Source of the DNA: Pseudomonas caspiana
Lineage (GTDB): Bacteria; Pseudomonadota; Gammaproteobacteria; Pseudomonadales; Pseudomonadaceae
Direction: 5' to 3'
Length of the DNA: 64,000 nucleotides
Assembly (NCBI RefSeq): GCF_002158995.1
Contig: NZ_LOHF01000011.1
Location: forward strand, 62,001-126,000
Shown piece by piece: positions 1 through 9,103 of the stretch; position 1 is the first letter of the stretch, and each line of letters opens with the position of its first letter. Below the pieces are notes generated by a model. It saw only the letters and a list, made by a program, of their open reading frames with translations. It did no database searches and was not told the origin of the DNA. Both the position numbers and the translations under genes were made by a program.

Positions 1-1
1 C

Positions 2-682
2 GAAAAATTACGTAACGAAATTCGTCTGATGCCGGGTGTAGCCGAAGCTGAATACATCAGTCGCGAGCAGGCGCTGGCCGAGTTCCAGCAGCAGTCAGGC
101 CTGGGCGAGGCCCTCAAGGAATTGCCGGAAAACCCATTGCCGGGCGTTGTGCTGGTCACTCCTGATGAGGTGGACAAGCCTGCGCTAGAGGCCTTGCGTA
201 CTCAGCTTGCAGGCATGCCAAACGTCGAGCAGGCTCAGCTGGACCTGGTCTGGGTTGAGCGTCTGGCGGCGATTCTCAAGTTGGGCGACCGCTTTGTTTT
301 TGGTCTCACTGTGCTGCTGGTTGCGGCGTTGCTGCTGGTGATTGGTAACACCATTCGTCTGCACATCGAGAACCGTCGCACTGAGATCGAAGTCATTAAA
401 CTGGTAGGCGGCACCGATAGTTATGTACGGCGTCCTTTCCTTTATATGGGCGCACTGTATGGCCTTGGGGCAGGATTTCTGTCTTGGGGCGTGTTGGCCT
501 TCGGGCTCGACTGGCTCAACGATGCGGTAATCGGTCTTGCCGGATTGTATGGAAGTGATTTTTCTCTGGCTGGCGTTCCGGCGTCCGATGGTCTATCACT
601 CTTGCTTGGAGCGGTGTTGTTAGGGTATATCGGTGCCTGGATTGCAGTAGCACGCCATTTGAGAGAGCTGGCACCTCGGTAA
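2..682 (+). CDS. ftsX: Cell division protein FtsX (3' part, start outside window)
   Basis: The frame is open from the left edge, so only the C-terminal ~226 residues are present. FtsX is the inner-membrane partner of the ATPase FtsE. Together they couple the divisome to periplasmic peptidoglycan hydrolases. The visible part has the end of the periplasmic domain (PGVAEAEYISREQAL region) and then hydrophobic segments near LTVLLVAALLLVIGNTIRL, FLYMGALYGLGAGFLSWGVL and LLLGAVLLGYIGAWIAVARH, matching the FtsX C-terminal permease domain. rpoH follows, as in the ftsY-ftsE-ftsX-rpoH order of gammaproteobacteria. Identification rests on both the sequence and that order. Confidence 0.95.
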   Translation, partial: EKLRNEIRLMPGVAEAEYISREQALAEFQQQSGLGEALKELPENPLPGVVLVTPDEVDKPALEALRTQLAGMPNVEQAQLDLVWVERLAAILKLGDRFVFGLTVLLVAALLLVIGNTIRLHIENRRTEIEVIKLVGGTDSYVRRPFLYMGALYGLGAGFLSWGVLAFGLDWLNDAVIGLAGLYGSDFSLAGVPASDGLSLLLGAVLLGYIGAWIAVARHLRELAPR

Positions 683-791
683 ATTTTTCTTCATGTATTG
701 ACTTTTTCATACAGGGAACTTGTTTAGCGGTTCCTGGGTCAATTTCGCAGTGCTGAACTGCACGAGTCATGTGACGGAGGTAACATTTCGT

Positions 792-1646
792 ATGACCACT
801 TCTTTGCAACCTGCGTATGCCTTAGTCCCGGGTGCGAACCTGGAAGCCTATGTGCACACGGTGAACAGCATTCCTTTGCTGACCCCTGAGCAGGAGCGTG
901 AACTGGCTGAGAGTCTCTATTATGAGCAGGATCTGGGGGCGGCTCGGCAGATGGTCCTCGCCCACCTGCGTTTTGTCGTGCACATCGCACGCAGTTATTC
1001 CGGTTACGGCCTGGCTCAATCAGATCTGATTCAGGAAGGTAACGTTGGCCTGATGAAGGCCGTTAAACGCTTCAACCCGGAAATGGGTGTGCGTCTGGTT
1101 TCGTTCGCTGTTCACTGGATCAAGGCGGAAATTCACGAGTTCATCCTGCGTAACTGGCGCATCGTGAAAGTCGCGACCACCAAGGCCCAGCGCAAGCTGT
1201 TCTTCAACCTGCGCGGCCAGAAGAAACGTCTGGCGTGGCTGAACAATGAAGAAGTTCATCGCGTGGCTGAAAGCCTTGGCGTCGAGCCGCGTGAAGTGCG
1301 CGAGATGGAAAGCCGTCTGACCGGTCACGACATGGCGTTCGACCCGGCTGCTGAAGCCGACGACGACAGTGCATTCCAGTCGCCAGCGAATTACCTGGAA
1401 GACCATCGTTACGATCCAGCACGTCAGCTGGAAGATTCCGACTGGACTGACAACTCCACTGCCAATCTGCATCAGGCTCTGGAAGTGCTGGACGACCGCA
1501 GCCGTGACATCCTCTACCAGCGCTGGCTGGCGGAAGAAAAAGCTACGCTGCATGACCTGGCGCAGAAGTACAACGTCTCCGCCGAGCGTATTCGTCAGCT
1601 TGAAAAGAGCGCGATGAACAAGCTCAAATTGTCGATAGCCGCGTAA
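792..1646 (+). CDS. rpoH: RNA polymerase heat-shock sigma factor sigma-32
   Basis: 284 residues, the normal RpoH length. The start at 792 ([14 protein letters not shown]) is preceded by GGAGG 11 bases upstream; the frame is open further upstream but that extension has no family match. Region 2 is clear ([35 protein letters not shown], then the -10-recognition helix around [20 protein letters not shown]). The RpoH box is seen in [20 protein letters not shown]-terminal region 4 helix-turn-helix ([22 protein letters not shown]) completes the protein. It directs transcription of chaperone and protease genes. It lies 109 bases downstream of ftsX, followed by a strong terminator. Confidence 0.98.
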   Translation: MTTSLQPAYALVPGANLEAYVHTVNSIPLLTPEQERELAESLYYEQDLGAARQMVLAHLRFVVHIARSYSGYGLAQSDLIQEGNVGLMKAVKRFNPEMGVRLVSFAVHWIKAEIHEFILRNWRIVKVATTKAQRKLFFNLRGQKKRLAWLNNEEVHRVAESLGVEPREVREMESRLTGHDMAFDPAAEADDDSAFQSPANYLEDHRYDPARQLEDSDWTDNSTANLHQALEVLDDRSRDILYQRWLAEEKATLHDLAQKYNVSAERIRQLEKSAMNKLKLSIAA

Positions 1647-1665
1647 CATCGGTTCATCGACAAAG

Positions 1666-1704
1666 AAACGCCCTGACCGGGAAACCGGTTGGGGCGTTTT
1701 TGTT
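1666..1704 (+). terminator. Intrinsic terminator of rpoH
   Basis: An AACGCCC..CCGG / CCGG..GGGGCGTT hairpin with a GAAA loop is followed by TTTTTGTTTT, 20 bases after the rpoH stop. Confidence 0.9.
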
Positions 1705-1724
1705 TTGTAGCGACCGATGATCTT

Positions 1725-1816
1725 CTGTAGGAGCCGAGCTTGCTCGCGATGCAGGCGCTGCTGCCTCTCAGGTCCATCGCGTCATCGTTCATCGCGAGCA
1801 AGCTCGGCTCCTACAG
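1725..1816. repeat. REPIN-type inverted repeat pair (GAGCTTGCTCGCGA family)
   Basis: Two inverted REP arms start CTGTAGGAGCCGAGC and end in the reverse complement, enclosing about 40 bases. This is the typical Pseudomonas REP doublet, mobilised in trans by RAYT transposases. It lies between the rpoH terminator and the next gene. The 180 bases from here to 1999 show no gene. Confidence 0.9.
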
Positions 1817-1998
1817 GTCACCCGTTTGCTCGCAATAGCGTGGTCTCAGAGACATTGGGCACCTCTTGTAAAACACCACTCGCTATCTGATTTACGCAGG
1901 TAGGGGTGTGCTTTTTCCGGCATAAGCTTATGGCTTTTTGATCGTTGCCTCGCATAAGCATAAATACTCAAATGTTCGCTTTTTGGGCGAATGAGTCG

Positions 1999-3174
1999 AT
2001 GGACGAGCGGTGTGAAGTAGCGGTGTTAGGCCTTGGCGCGATGGGCGCTGCGACGGTGTATCAACTGGCTAAAGCCGGGATTGATGTCATCGGCGTTGAC
2101 CGCTTCAATCCGCCCCACACTGAAGGCTCCAGCCACGGCGACACCCGTATCACCCGTCTGGCCGTGGGTGAAGGCGCTGAGTATGTGCCGATCGTCCACA
2201 ACTCTCACCGTATCTGGCGCGAACTTGAGGCGCTGACAGGGGAGTCGTTGTTTGAGCAGTGTGGCGTCCTGGTGATGACGTCAAGTCCTGCTTATGACCC
2301 TCAAGACGAAAACGATTTCACCCATCGCACCATTCACCTCGCCAAGACTTACGGCATCGATCACGAAGTGCTCAATGCGGAGCAGATTCGCCAATGCTTT
2401 CCGCAGTTTGCTCCAGTGCTGGACACTGCTATTGGCTATTTCGAACCAGACGGCGGCTACGTGCGACCAGAGCGCTGCATCGATGTGCAGCTAAAGCTGG
2501 CACGAGAGCATGGCGCGACGTTGCTGACCGGTGAGATCGTGACCGGCATCAGTTCAACCAAGCAGGGCGTCACGATCGCCACAGATAAGCGCACAATCCA
2601 CGCCGATAAAGTCGTTGTCAGCGCGGGCATGTGGTCGGCGGATTTGCTGGGCGCTCCGTTCAATCAATTGTTGAGGGTCTGTCGACAAAAGCTGTTCTGG
2701 TTCGAGCTGGAGGAGGACGCGAGTTTTGCACCGCAGTCACCGAGCTTCATCCTGACGCATGGTCCCGGTGAGGTGGACATCAACTACGGTTTTCCGCCCC
2801 TGCCGGGTGAGGGCAGCATGAAGGTCGCCACTGAGCAGTATCGTGATGCCTCTTCGGCAGGTTCACTGGACAGAACCATCAGTACCGCAGAAGAGCAGGA
2901 CATGTTCAACGCTCAGGTTCGCGGCAAGATCGCGGGCGTGACCTCGCGGGTCGTCAAATCCTCGGTGTGCGCTTATACCGTCACTCCCGATTACAACTTC
3001 ATCATCGACGAACATCCGGCCATGAAAAACGTGCTGGTTGTTTCCGCCTGCTCGGGCCACGGCTTCAAGCATTCAGCCGGGCTGGGCGAAGCACTCGCGC
3101 AGTGGTGCATCAACGGCAAAAGCGATGTGGACCTGTCGGCCTTTTCCTTGAAGCGTTTCGACGATCAGCGTTGA
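1999..3174 (+). CDS. solA: Monomeric sarcosine oxidase / N-methyl-L-tryptophan oxidase family FAD enzyme
   Basis: 391 residues, close to the family length (about 370-390). An N-terminal Rossmann FAD motif (VLGLGAMGAATVYQLAKAG) is followed by the SSHGDTRITR segment typical of monomeric sarcosine oxidase. Near the C-terminus, SSVCAYTVTPDYNFIID carries the Cys that binds FAD covalently in MSOX, and ACSGHGFKHSAGLGE follows as in the family. The enzyme would oxidatively demethylate an N-methyl amino acid to formaldehyde and H2O2; the exact substrate cannot be read from sequence. Alternative starts are 1972 (ATG) and 1945 (TTG). I chose 1999 because MDERCEVAVLGLG begins just before the FAD fold. 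A binding protein gene follows at 49 bases and is probably co-transcribed. Confidence 0.85.
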   Translation: MDERCEVAVLGLGAMGAATVYQLAKAGIDVIGVDRFNPPHTEGSSHGDTRITRLAVGEGAEYVPIVHNSHRIWRELEALTGESLFEQCGVLVMTSSPAYDPQDENDFTHRTIHLAKTYGIDHEVLNAEQIRQCFPQFAPVLDTAIGYFEPDGGYVRPERCIDVQLKLAREHGATLLTGEIVTGISSTKQGVTIATDKRTIHADKVVVSAGMWSADLLGAPFNQLLRVCRQKLFWFELEEDASFAPQSPSFILTHGPGEVDINYGFPPLPGEGSMKVATEQYRDASSAGSLDRTISTAEEQDMFNAQVRGKIAGVTSRVVKSSVCAYTVTPDYNFIIDEHPAMKNVLVVSACSGHGFKHSAGLGEALAQWCINGKSDVDLSAFSLKRFDDQR

Positions 3175-3222
3175 AACCCCCGATTCCTGTATTTATCTGC
3201 CCACTTTGAAAGGTGAAGTATC

Positions 3223-4002
3223 GTGAAACGTGTTGCTCTGTCCTTGGCGCTATTGGTCGCCGCTGTAGGTTCTGCTTATGCCGACACCCTGAAAATCGCA
3301 GTGGTACCTGTGCCCCATGCGGAAATCCTAGAATTCCTTAAGCCGACACTGGCCAAGGAAGGCGTGACCCTGGATGTGAAAGTGTTTTCGGATTACGTAC
3401 AGCCGGATCGTCAGGTGGATGAAGGTTTGCTGGATGCCAATTATTTCCAGAGCAAGCCGTATTACGACGCCTACAAAAAGAGCCATCCGGGCAGTGATCA
3501 AGTGCCGGTGGTTGCGGTGCATATCGAACCGTTCGGTGCTTATTCGAAGAAGATCAAATCTATTGCCGAGCTTAAGGATGGCGCAACTATCGCCATCCCC
3601 AACGACCCGACCAACTCCGGGCGTGCGCTGTTGTTGATCGCCAAACAAGGCCTGATCACCCTGAAAGACCCAGGCAATATCATGGCAACCCGTCAGGACA
3701 TCACCAGCAACCCGAAAAACCTGAAGTTCAAAGAGCTGGAAGCGGCGATGCTGCCTCGTGCCCTTGGCCAGGTTGATCTGGCGCTGATCAATGCCAACTA
3801 CGCTTTGGAAGCCAAGCTTGAGCCGCATAAAGATGCGCTATTCATCGAAAGCTCTGAATCGCCTTACGCCAACTATCTGTATGTGCGCCGTGACAAGGCA
3901 GACCTGCCTGCTGTGAAAAAGCTGGGTGCCGCGCTGAATTCACCTGAAGTGAAAGCGTTCATCCTGGAGAAATACCACGGGGATGTGGTGCCAGCGTTTT
4001 AA
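3223..4002 (+). CDS. MetQ/NlpA-family periplasmic substrate-binding protein
   Basis: 259 residues. The signal peptide probably ends at AYA-DT. The mature protein matches the MetQ/NlpA family (LKIAVVPVPHAEILEFLKP, YFQSKPYYDAY, IPNDPTNSGRALLLI, ALINANYAL). Family members bind methionine or related amino acids for an ABC importer. Unlike most NlpA proteins there is no lipobox Cys, so it should be soluble in the periplasm. No permease or ATPase gene is adjacent, so it must borrow a transporter encoded elsewhere. Its place after the sarcosine oxidase-like gene suggests an amino acid or N-methyl amino acid ligand (inference). The ribosome site AAAGGTGAAG lies just upstream. Confidence 0.85.
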   Translation: MKRVALSLALLVAAVGSAYADTLKIAVVPVPHAEILEFLKPTLAKEGVTLDVKVFSDYVQPDRQVDEGLLDANYFQSKPYYDAYKKSHPGSDQVPVVAVHIEPFGAYSKKIKSIAELKDGATIAIPNDPTNSGRALLLIAKQGLITLKDPGNIMATRQDITSNPKNLKFKELEAAMLPRALGQVDLALINANYALEAKLEPHKDALFIESSESPYANYLYVRRDKADLPAVKKLGAALNSPEVKAFILEKYHGDVVPAF

Positions 4003-4027
4003 AGCCGGGTGGTGAAATACGATCTTA

Positions 4028-4111
4028 TGTGGGAGCCGAGCTTGCTCGCGATAAGGGCGGCGCGGTTTCGGATCGAGTCGTCCCCATCGCGAGCAAGCTC
4101 GGCTCCCACAG
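4028..4111. repeat. REPIN-type inverted repeat pair (GAGCTTGCTCGCGA family)
   Basis: Arms start TGTGGGAGCCGAGC and mirror at the right end. The element sits between two convergent genes. Confidence 0.9.
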
Positions 4112-4155
4112 AAGTAGCGTTGCAGTTCATTAGGTCGTGATACTGAGTCCGCCCG

Positions 4156-4866
4156 CTAAAACTTGCGGCTGTTATTCAAACCCAGCAAGTAATCATCCCC
4201 ACCCAACTGCTGCATCTGCCGGCGAATCCAGCTGGCGCGGCCTGCGACGTAACTGGTCGGACGGCTGGCGCTCCAGACTCGAGGGTTAGGCAGTACGGCG
4301 GCCAGATAGCTGGCTTGCTGCGCCGAAAGCGCACTGGCGTTCACGCCGAAGTGATGCTGCGCCGCCGCCTGGGCACCGAAGACACCGTCATCCCACTCGA
4401 CGCTGTTCAGGTATACCTCAAGGATCCGCTGTTTGGACCAGAGGACTTCAATCAGTCCGGTAAACCACGCCTCAAGGCCTTTGCGCAGATAGCTACGACC
4501 CGACCACAGGAACAGGTTCTTGGAGACTTGTTGGCTCAGGGTGCTGGCACCGCGAATCGAACCACCCATCTCGTTGTGAGCAATGGCGGCCTGAATAGCT
4601 TCCACATCAAAGCCCCAATGCTCGGCGAACTTCTGATCTTCACCCGCGATGACCGCGACTTTGAGGTCGTTGGAAATCTTGTCCCATGGCTGCCAGGTGC
4701 GCTGCAGATCAATCGGCTTGCCATCGACCCATGATTCAATCTTGCGCTCAACCATCAGCGCCGTGCCCGGTGGCGGCACGAAGCGAAAGATCAGGACCAG
4801 CAACACGCTGCCCGCTGCAAACCAGAGCAGGGCTTTAATGAGAAGACGTACTAGTGAACGCAGCAT
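4156..4866 (-). CDS. mtgA: Monofunctional biosynthetic peptidoglycan transglycosylase
   Basis: 236 residues. One N-terminal membrane helix (LIKALLWFAAGSVLLVLIFRF) anchors a GT51 transglycosylase domain with the catalytic-Glu motif AVIAGEDQKFAEHWGFD. Further GT51 motifs are GASTLSQQVSKNLFLW, KQRILEVYLNSVEWDDGVFG and AQQASYLAAVLPNP. It polymerises lipid II into glycan strands at the outer face of the inner membrane and lacks a transpeptidase domain. It is convergent with the upstream pair and divergent from the DUF423 gene. mtgA sits near rpoH in other Pseudomonas too. Confidence 0.96.
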   Translation of the reverse strand: MLRSLVRLLIKALLWFAAGSVLLVLIFRFVPPPGTALMVERKIESWVDGKPIDLQRTWQPWDKISNDLKVAVIAGEDQKFAEHWGFDVEAIQAAIAHNEMGGSIRGASTLSQQVSKNLFLWSGRSYLRKGLEAWFTGLIEVLWSKQRILEVYLNSVEWDDGVFGAQAAAQHHFGVNASALSAQQASYLAAVLPNPRVWSASRPTSYVAGRASWIRRQMQQLGGDDYLLGLNNSRKF

Positions 4867-4946
4867 AGAGATGGCTTGGCCGAACCCGTTGAGCGGGCCA
4901 TTATACAGACCGTGCGCCTTTGGACGATTTTTGAACGGAGTTAGTT

Positions 4947-5324
4947 ATGGTTCGTAGCTTTTTAATGTTGGCAGCGTTCTTTGGTTTCACCGGCGTAGCG
5001 CTGGGAGCCTTCGCTGCGCATGCCCTCAAGAACCGCCTGAGCCCGGAGTATCTGGCGATTTTCCATACCGGCGTGCTTTATCAACTGATCCACGCGTTAG
5101 CGATTCTGGGCGTGGCGGTGCTGGCCGCTCAGCTTCCGGGCAGGCTCATGACCTGGGCGGGCTTCTCTTTCGCGCTGGGGATTGTGCTGTTTTCCGGCAG
5201 CCTGTACCTGCTGACCCTGACCGGCATCAGCAAACTGGGCATCATTACACCGTTCGGTGGGCTAGCGTTTCTGGTGGGTTGGGCGTTGCTGGGCTTGACC
5301 GCTTGGCGGTTGGGCGGGGTTTGA
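4947..5324 (+). CDS. DUF423 family inner-membrane protein (YgdD-like)
   Basis: 125 residues, nearly all hydrophobic, about four membrane helices. The family signature near the N-terminus is clear (FFGFTGVALGAFAAHALKNR, then HTGVLYQLIHALAIL). The biochemical role of DUF423 proteins is unknown. The same neighbour is found between mtgA and thiS in other Pseudomonas. The start is set by GGAG 9 bases before the ATG. Confidence 0.9.
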   Translation: MVRSFLMLAAFFGFTGVALGAFAAHALKNRLSPEYLAIFHTGVLYQLIHALAILGVAVLAAQLPGRLMTWAGFSFALGIVLFSGSLYLLTLTGISKLGIITPFGGLAFLVGWALLGLTAWRLGGV

Positions 5325-5354
5325 TCGTCCATTTTTGAATTGAAATGATGTCAA

Positions 5355-5443
5355 TGTGGGAGCCGAGCTTGCTCGCGATAGGCCTGCACGCAGTGGACCT
5401 GATATCTATGGCGTTCCTATCGCGAGCAAGCTCTGCTCCCACA
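5355..5443. repeat. REPIN-type inverted repeat pair (GAGCTTGCTCGCGA family)
   Basis: Arms begin TGTGGGAGCCGAGC and mirror at the right with one mismatch (CTCTGC for CTCGGC). It lies upstream of thiS. Confidence 0.9.
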
Positions 5444-5517
5444 CATCGCTTTACCTTGGTCATACCGGCTGATCGGGCTAGAATGCTCGCCCCCAAAAAT
5501 GATGGCTGCTCCCGCGC

Positions 5518-5718
5518 ATGCACATTCAGTTGAACGGTGAACCCTTTGAATTGCCGGACGGCGCGACCGTTCTGGCATTGCTGACCCGCCTTGATCTTGT
5601 CGGGCGTCGTGTCGCAGTCGAGCTGAACCTGGATATCGTGCCGCGCAGCCAGCATGAATCCACGGCCCTGAGCGAAGGCGATCAGGTCGAAGTCGTCCAC
5701 GCGATTGGCGGCGGCTAG
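5518..5718 (+). CDS. thiS: Sulfur carrier protein ThiS
   Basis: 66 residues, ubiquitin-like, ending in the required Gly-Gly tail (VVHAIGGG). The C-terminal glycine is adenylated and converted to a thiocarboxylate, which donates sulfur to thiazole formation by ThiG. thiG starts 54 bases downstream, so the two are probably one transcript. No TPP riboswitch is recognisable upstream. The ribosome site is weak. Confidence 0.95.
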   Translation: MHIQLNGEPFELPDGATVLALLTRLDLVGRRVAVELNLDIVPRSQHESTALSEGDQVEVVHAIGGG

Positions 5719-5772
5719 GCTTCGACGTTTTCTGATTCAACTGCAAGACCTCAACTTCCAAGAGGATTTCCA

Positions 5773-6567
5773 ATGAGCAATGTTCGCAGCGACAAGCCGT
5801 TTGTCCTGGCCGGTCGGACTTTCGAGTCGCGCCTGCTGGTGGGTACCGGCAAGTATGTGGATATGGAGCAGACCCGTCTGGCCATCGAAGCGTCGGGTGC
5901 CGAGATCGTCACTGTCGCGGTACGTCGTACCAACCTGGGCCAGAACCCGGGTGAGCCGAATCTGCTGGATGTCCTGCCGCCGGATCGCTACACCATCCTG
6001 CCGAACACGGCGGGCTGCTTTGACGCTATCGAGGCGGTGCGTACCTGCCGCCTGGCCCGAGAACTGCTCGACGGCAAGAATCTGGTCAAGCTGGAAGTTC
6101 TGGCCGACCAGAAAACCCTGTTCCCTAACGTCATCGAAACCCTCAAGGCCGCCGAAGTGCTGGTCAAGGAAGGTTTCGACGTGATGGTTTACACCAGCGA
6201 TGACCCGATCATTGCGCGTCAGCTGGCTGAAATCGGCTGTATCGCGATCATGCCGTTGGCTGGCTTGATTGGCAGCGGTCTGGGGATCTGCAACCCGTAC
6301 AACCTGCAGATCATCCTGGAAGAAACCAAAGTGCCGGTGCTGGTGGATGCCGGTGTCGGCACTGCGTCCGACGCTACCATCGCCATGGAGCTGGGTTGCG
6401 AAGCGGTGCTGATGAACTCGGCCATCGCTCATGCCCAGGACCCGATCCTGATGGGCTCAGCCATGAAGCACGCGGTGATTGCCGGTCGCATGGCTTACCT
6501 TGCCGGCCGTATGCCCAGAAAACTTTATGCCAGTGCGTCTTCGCCGCTGGATGGGTTGATCCGGTAA
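5773..6567 (+). CDS. thiG: Thiazole synthase ThiG
   Basis: 264 residues. A TIM-barrel enzyme forming the thiazole phosphate of thiamine from deoxyxylulose phosphate, dehydroglycine and ThiS thiocarboxylate. Visible motifs are [26 protein letters not shown], the Schiff-base lysine segment NLVKLEVL, and the phosphate-binding [14 protein letters not shown] with [18 protein letters not shown] lies 7 bases before the start. It pairs with thiS. Downstream is a REP element, then trmB. Confidence 0.97.
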   Translation: MSNVRSDKPFVLAGRTFESRLLVGTGKYVDMEQTRLAIEASGAEIVTVAVRRTNLGQNPGEPNLLDVLPPDRYTILPNTAGCFDAIEAVRTCRLARELLDGKNLVKLEVLADQKTLFPNVIETLKAAEVLVKEGFDVMVYTSDDPIIARQLAEIGCIAIMPLAGLIGSGLGICNPYNLQIILEETKVPVLVDAGVGTASDATIAMELGCEAVLMNSAIAHAQDPILMGSAMKHAVIAGRMAYLAGRMPRKLYASASSPLDGLIR

Positions 6568-6578
6568 AACAGTAACTA

Positions 6579-6666
6579 TGTAGGAGCTCGAGCAACGCGA
6601 GGCAGCGATAGCGGTTTGCCTGACACACCGCTATCGCTGCCTCGCGTTGCTCGTGAGCTCCTACAG
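6579..6666. repeat. Long near-perfect inverted repeat with GTAGGAGCTC ends
   Basis: Arms of about 37 bases differ by a two-base GT insertion in the right arm, enclosing about 12 bases. The outer ends (TGTAGGAGC) are those of the other REP pairs, but the core contains GCGAGGCAGCGATAGCGG instead of GAGCTTGCTCGCGA. It resembles the elements at 29090 and 36996. Confidence 0.85.
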
Positions 6667-6713
6667 GAAAGCACTAATTCAGATAGTACGTGTTGTTTGA
6701 TGAGACTTTGTTG

Positions 6714-7448
6714 ATGACTGATCCAGACGTTCCAAACCCAGAGCTGCCTGTTGCCGAAGAAGGCGAAGAGCGCCAGCACCGCCGTATCAAGAGTTTCGTG
6801 ATGCGCGCCGGTCGCATGACTGAAGGCCAGCAGCGTGGTCTGGACCAGGGCCGTCCACTGTATGTGCTGCCATTGACCGACGCACCGGTGGATTACGATC
6901 AGGTATTCGGTCGCTCCGCGCCGCGCACGCTGGAAATTGGTTTCGGCATGGGCCACTCGCTGCTGGAAATGGCAGCGGCTGCGCCGGATCAGGATTTCAT
7001 CGGGGTTGAAGTTCACTATCCGGGTGTCGGCGCATTGCTTAACGGCGTGCTGACTCAGGGCCTGACCAACGTACGGGTCTACGACTGCGACGCGATTGAA
7101 GTGCTCAACCGTTGCATCGCCGATAACAGCCTCGATCGTCTGATGCTGTTTTTCCCGGATCCTTGGCACAAGAGCCGCCACCATAAGCGCCGTATCGTGC
7201 AGCCTGCTTTTGCCGAACTGGTGCGCAGCAAACTCAAGGTCGGCGGTGTTCTGCACATGGCTACCGATTGGGAACCGTATGCCGAATTCATGCTGGAAGT
7301 GATGAACGTCGCGCCGGGCTATCGCAACCAGGCCGAAGACGGCAAATGCGTACCGCGCCCGGCCGAGCGTCCAATCACCAAGTTCGAACGCCGTGGTGAG
7401 CGTTTGGGGCATGGGGTTTGGGATTTGAAATTCGAGAAGGTGGATTAA
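6714..7448 (+). CDS. trmB: tRNA (guanine-N7-)-methyltransferase
   Basis: 244 residues, near the E. coli TrmB length. It methylates G46 of tRNAs using SAM. Motifs seen are [12 protein letters not shown] at the N-terminus, the SAM site [15 protein letters not shown], and the TrmB signature [18 protein letters not shown]. The C-terminal [19 protein letters not shown] is also characteristic. A GTG 24 bases upstream is in frame, but ATG at 6714 gives the family N-terminus. Confidence 0.97.
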   Translation: MTDPDVPNPELPVAEEGEERQHRRIKSFVMRAGRMTEGQQRGLDQGRPLYVLPLTDAPVDYDQVFGRSAPRTLEIGFGMGHSLLEMAAAAPDQDFIGVEVHYPGVGALLNGVLTQGLTNVRVYDCDAIEVLNRCIADNSLDRLMLFFPDPWHKSRHHKRRIVQPAFAELVRSKLKVGGVLHMATDWEPYAEFMLEVMNVAPGYRNQAEDGKCVPRPAERPITKFERRGERLGHGVWDLKFEKVD

Positions 7449-7463
7449 CTGACACCAATCCCT

Positions 7464-7548
7464 CTGTAGGAGCTGCCGAAGGCTGCGAGCATGGCGAAAC
7501 CGCAGCGACCGGTTCCCGGTCATTCGCAGCCTTCGGCAGCTCCTACAG
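7464..7548. repeat. REP inverted pair (GAGCTGCCGAAGGCTGCGA family)
   Basis: Two arms starting CTGTAGGAGCTGCCG and their mirror enclose about 35 bases. It lies between convergent trmB and the DUF3392 gene. Confidence 0.9.
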
Positions 7549-7555
7549 GGTGAGT

Positions 7556-7879
7556 TTACTTACGATCCGCAACAACCCCGATCAACACCAGCACCACCAC
7601 CAATACCGGCGCCAGGCTGTAGTTGTTGAACTGGCTCAGGCCGCGGATCACCCACGGCGTGGCGTAGATCAACGCCGCGCCGCTGCCGATGGTAACCAGT
7701 AACGCCATCAAAGGGATGCGCAAGGCACCTGCGAAGCTGCTGATGCGTTGTTCGACCCAGCCTTTGAAGTCAGCGCCAAACAACACCAGCAAACAGCCCA
7801 CCAGGGCGAGGGATATTTCCGAGAGGTTGCTGCGGCTCCAGCGGGAGATGGTGGCGAGCAGGTCGAGTATCAAATCCAT
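7556..7879 (-). CDS. DUF3392 family membrane protein
   Basis: 107 residues with three probable membrane helices (ISLALVGCLLVLFG, IPLMALLVTIGSGAALIYA, LAPVLVVVLVLIGVVA). The sequence matches the DUF3392 family; its function is unknown. It is the last gene of the leftward run DUF4426-rdgB-hemW-DUF3392, 9 bases after the hemW stop, so probably in that operon. Confidence 0.85.
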   Translation of the reverse strand: MDLILDLLATISRWSRSNLSEISLALVGCLLVLFGADFKGWVEQRISSFAGALRIPLMALLVTIGSGAALIYATPWVIRGLSQFNNYSLAPVLVVVLVLIGVVADRK

Positions 7880-7888
7880 GCAGGGTCC

Positions 7889-9103
7889 TTAGATCAGAAA
7901 ATATTGCAGCAGGTCGTTGAGAAACAACTGGCCTTGCGGCGTTGCGACCAATCGGGTCGGATCAGCTTGCAGCAGCCCACGTTGCTCTGCTTGCTGGCGC
8001 GCACTGGCCAGCGAATCGAGGCTTAGACCGGTGCGTTCGCGAAATAATGCAGCGTCCACGCCATTTGTCAGGCGCAGCGCGTTCATCAGGAATTCGAAGG
8101 GCAATTCTTCGACACTGAGCAACTTCTCACCGGCCTTGAACGGCTTGGCCGGATTCAGATAATCCTTCGGCAAACGAGTCTTCCAGGTGCGCGCAATGCG
8201 CCCGTCCGGATGGCTGAGTTTGCCATGGGCTCCGGCACCAATACCGATGAAGTCGCCGAAGCTCCAGTAATTCAGGTTATGCCGCGCCGGTCTGCCGGGG
8301 TGCGCATAAGCCGAGACTTCGTACTGTGCGTAACCGTTCTGCGCCAGCAACAACTGCCCGGCTTCCTGAATGTCCCACAGGATGTCGTCTTCTGGCAGCG
8401 TCGGCGGCTGGTTCCAGAACACCGTGTTCGGCTCCAGCGTTAGCTGATACCAGGACAAATGCGTCGGTTTCAGGTCGATGGCTTGTTGCAGATCGCCCAA
8501 TGCATCCTCAGGTGACTGGTCAGGCAAGCCGTGCATCAAGTCCATATTGAAGTTGTCGAAGCCCGCCTGACGCGCCATGTCGGCGGCCCGAATGGCTTCA
8601 TCGCCGTTATGGATGCGGCCCAGTGCCTTGAGTTTGGCTTCCTGGAAACTCTGGATGCCGATGGACAGGCGATTGATGCCCAGACCGCGATAGGCGCTGA
8701 ACTTGACCTGCTCGAAGGTGCCGGGATTGGCCTCCAGGGTGATTTCGATGTCACTGGCGAAGCGAATGCGTTGCTCGACACCTTTGAGCAAACGGCCCAG
8801 GGCGTCTGCACTGAACAGGCTTGGCGTGCCGCCGCCGAAAAAGATCGAACTGAGCTCGCGACCATAAACGTAAGGCAGGTCCAGATCCAGATCGGCCAGC
8901 AGTGCGTCGATGTACTCCGCTTCCGGCAGCACAGGGCTGGCGGTGTGGGAATTGAAGTCGCAGTACGGGCATTTGCGTACGCACCACGGGATGTGGATGT
9001 ACAACGACAGCGGCGGCAGTTGCGGCAAGGCTGTCCTCGGCTCGGTCGATGAGAAGCCGGTGGTGCCGAGGAACAGCGGTGTTGCAGGCGTTTCGTGGGT
9101 CAT
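7889..9103 (-). CDS. hemW: Radical SAM heme chaperone HemW
   Basis: 404 residues. The SAM 4Fe-4S motif is CxxxCxxC in [16 protein letters not shown], followed by [23 protein letters not shown] and [11 protein letters not shown], as in HemN-like proteins. The extra Cys after the triplet that marks true coproporphyrinogen dehydrogenase (CxxxCxxCxC) is absent. That supports HemW, a heme-trafficking protein, over HemN. A 58-residue upstream extension of the open frame was discarded. ATG at 9103 overlaps the rdgB stop (ATGA), which indicates translational coupling. Confidence 0.95.
   Translation of the reverse strand: MTHETPATPLFLGTTGFSSTEPRTALPQLPPLSLYIHIPWCVRKCPYCDFNSHTASPVLPEAEYIDALLADLDLDLPYVYGRELSSIFFGGGTPSLFSADALGRLLKGVEQRIRFASDIEITLEANPGTFEQVKFSAYRGLGINRLSIGIQSFQEAKLKALGRIHNGDEAIRAADMARQAGFDNFNMDLMHGLPDQSPEDALGDLQQAIDLKPTHLSWYQLTLEPNTVFWNQPPTLPEDDILWDIQEAGQLLLAQNGYAQYEVSAYAHPGRPARHNLNYWSFGDFIGIGAGAHGKLSHPDGRIARTWKTRLPKDYLNPAKPFKAGEKLLSVEELPFEFLMNALRLTNGVDAALFRERTGLSLDSLASARQQAEQRGLLQADPTRLVATPQGQLFLNDLLQYFLI

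Noticed and set aside
5443..5518. TPP riboswitch upstream of thiS
   Set aside because: The region is too short and no THI-box-like sequence is visible.
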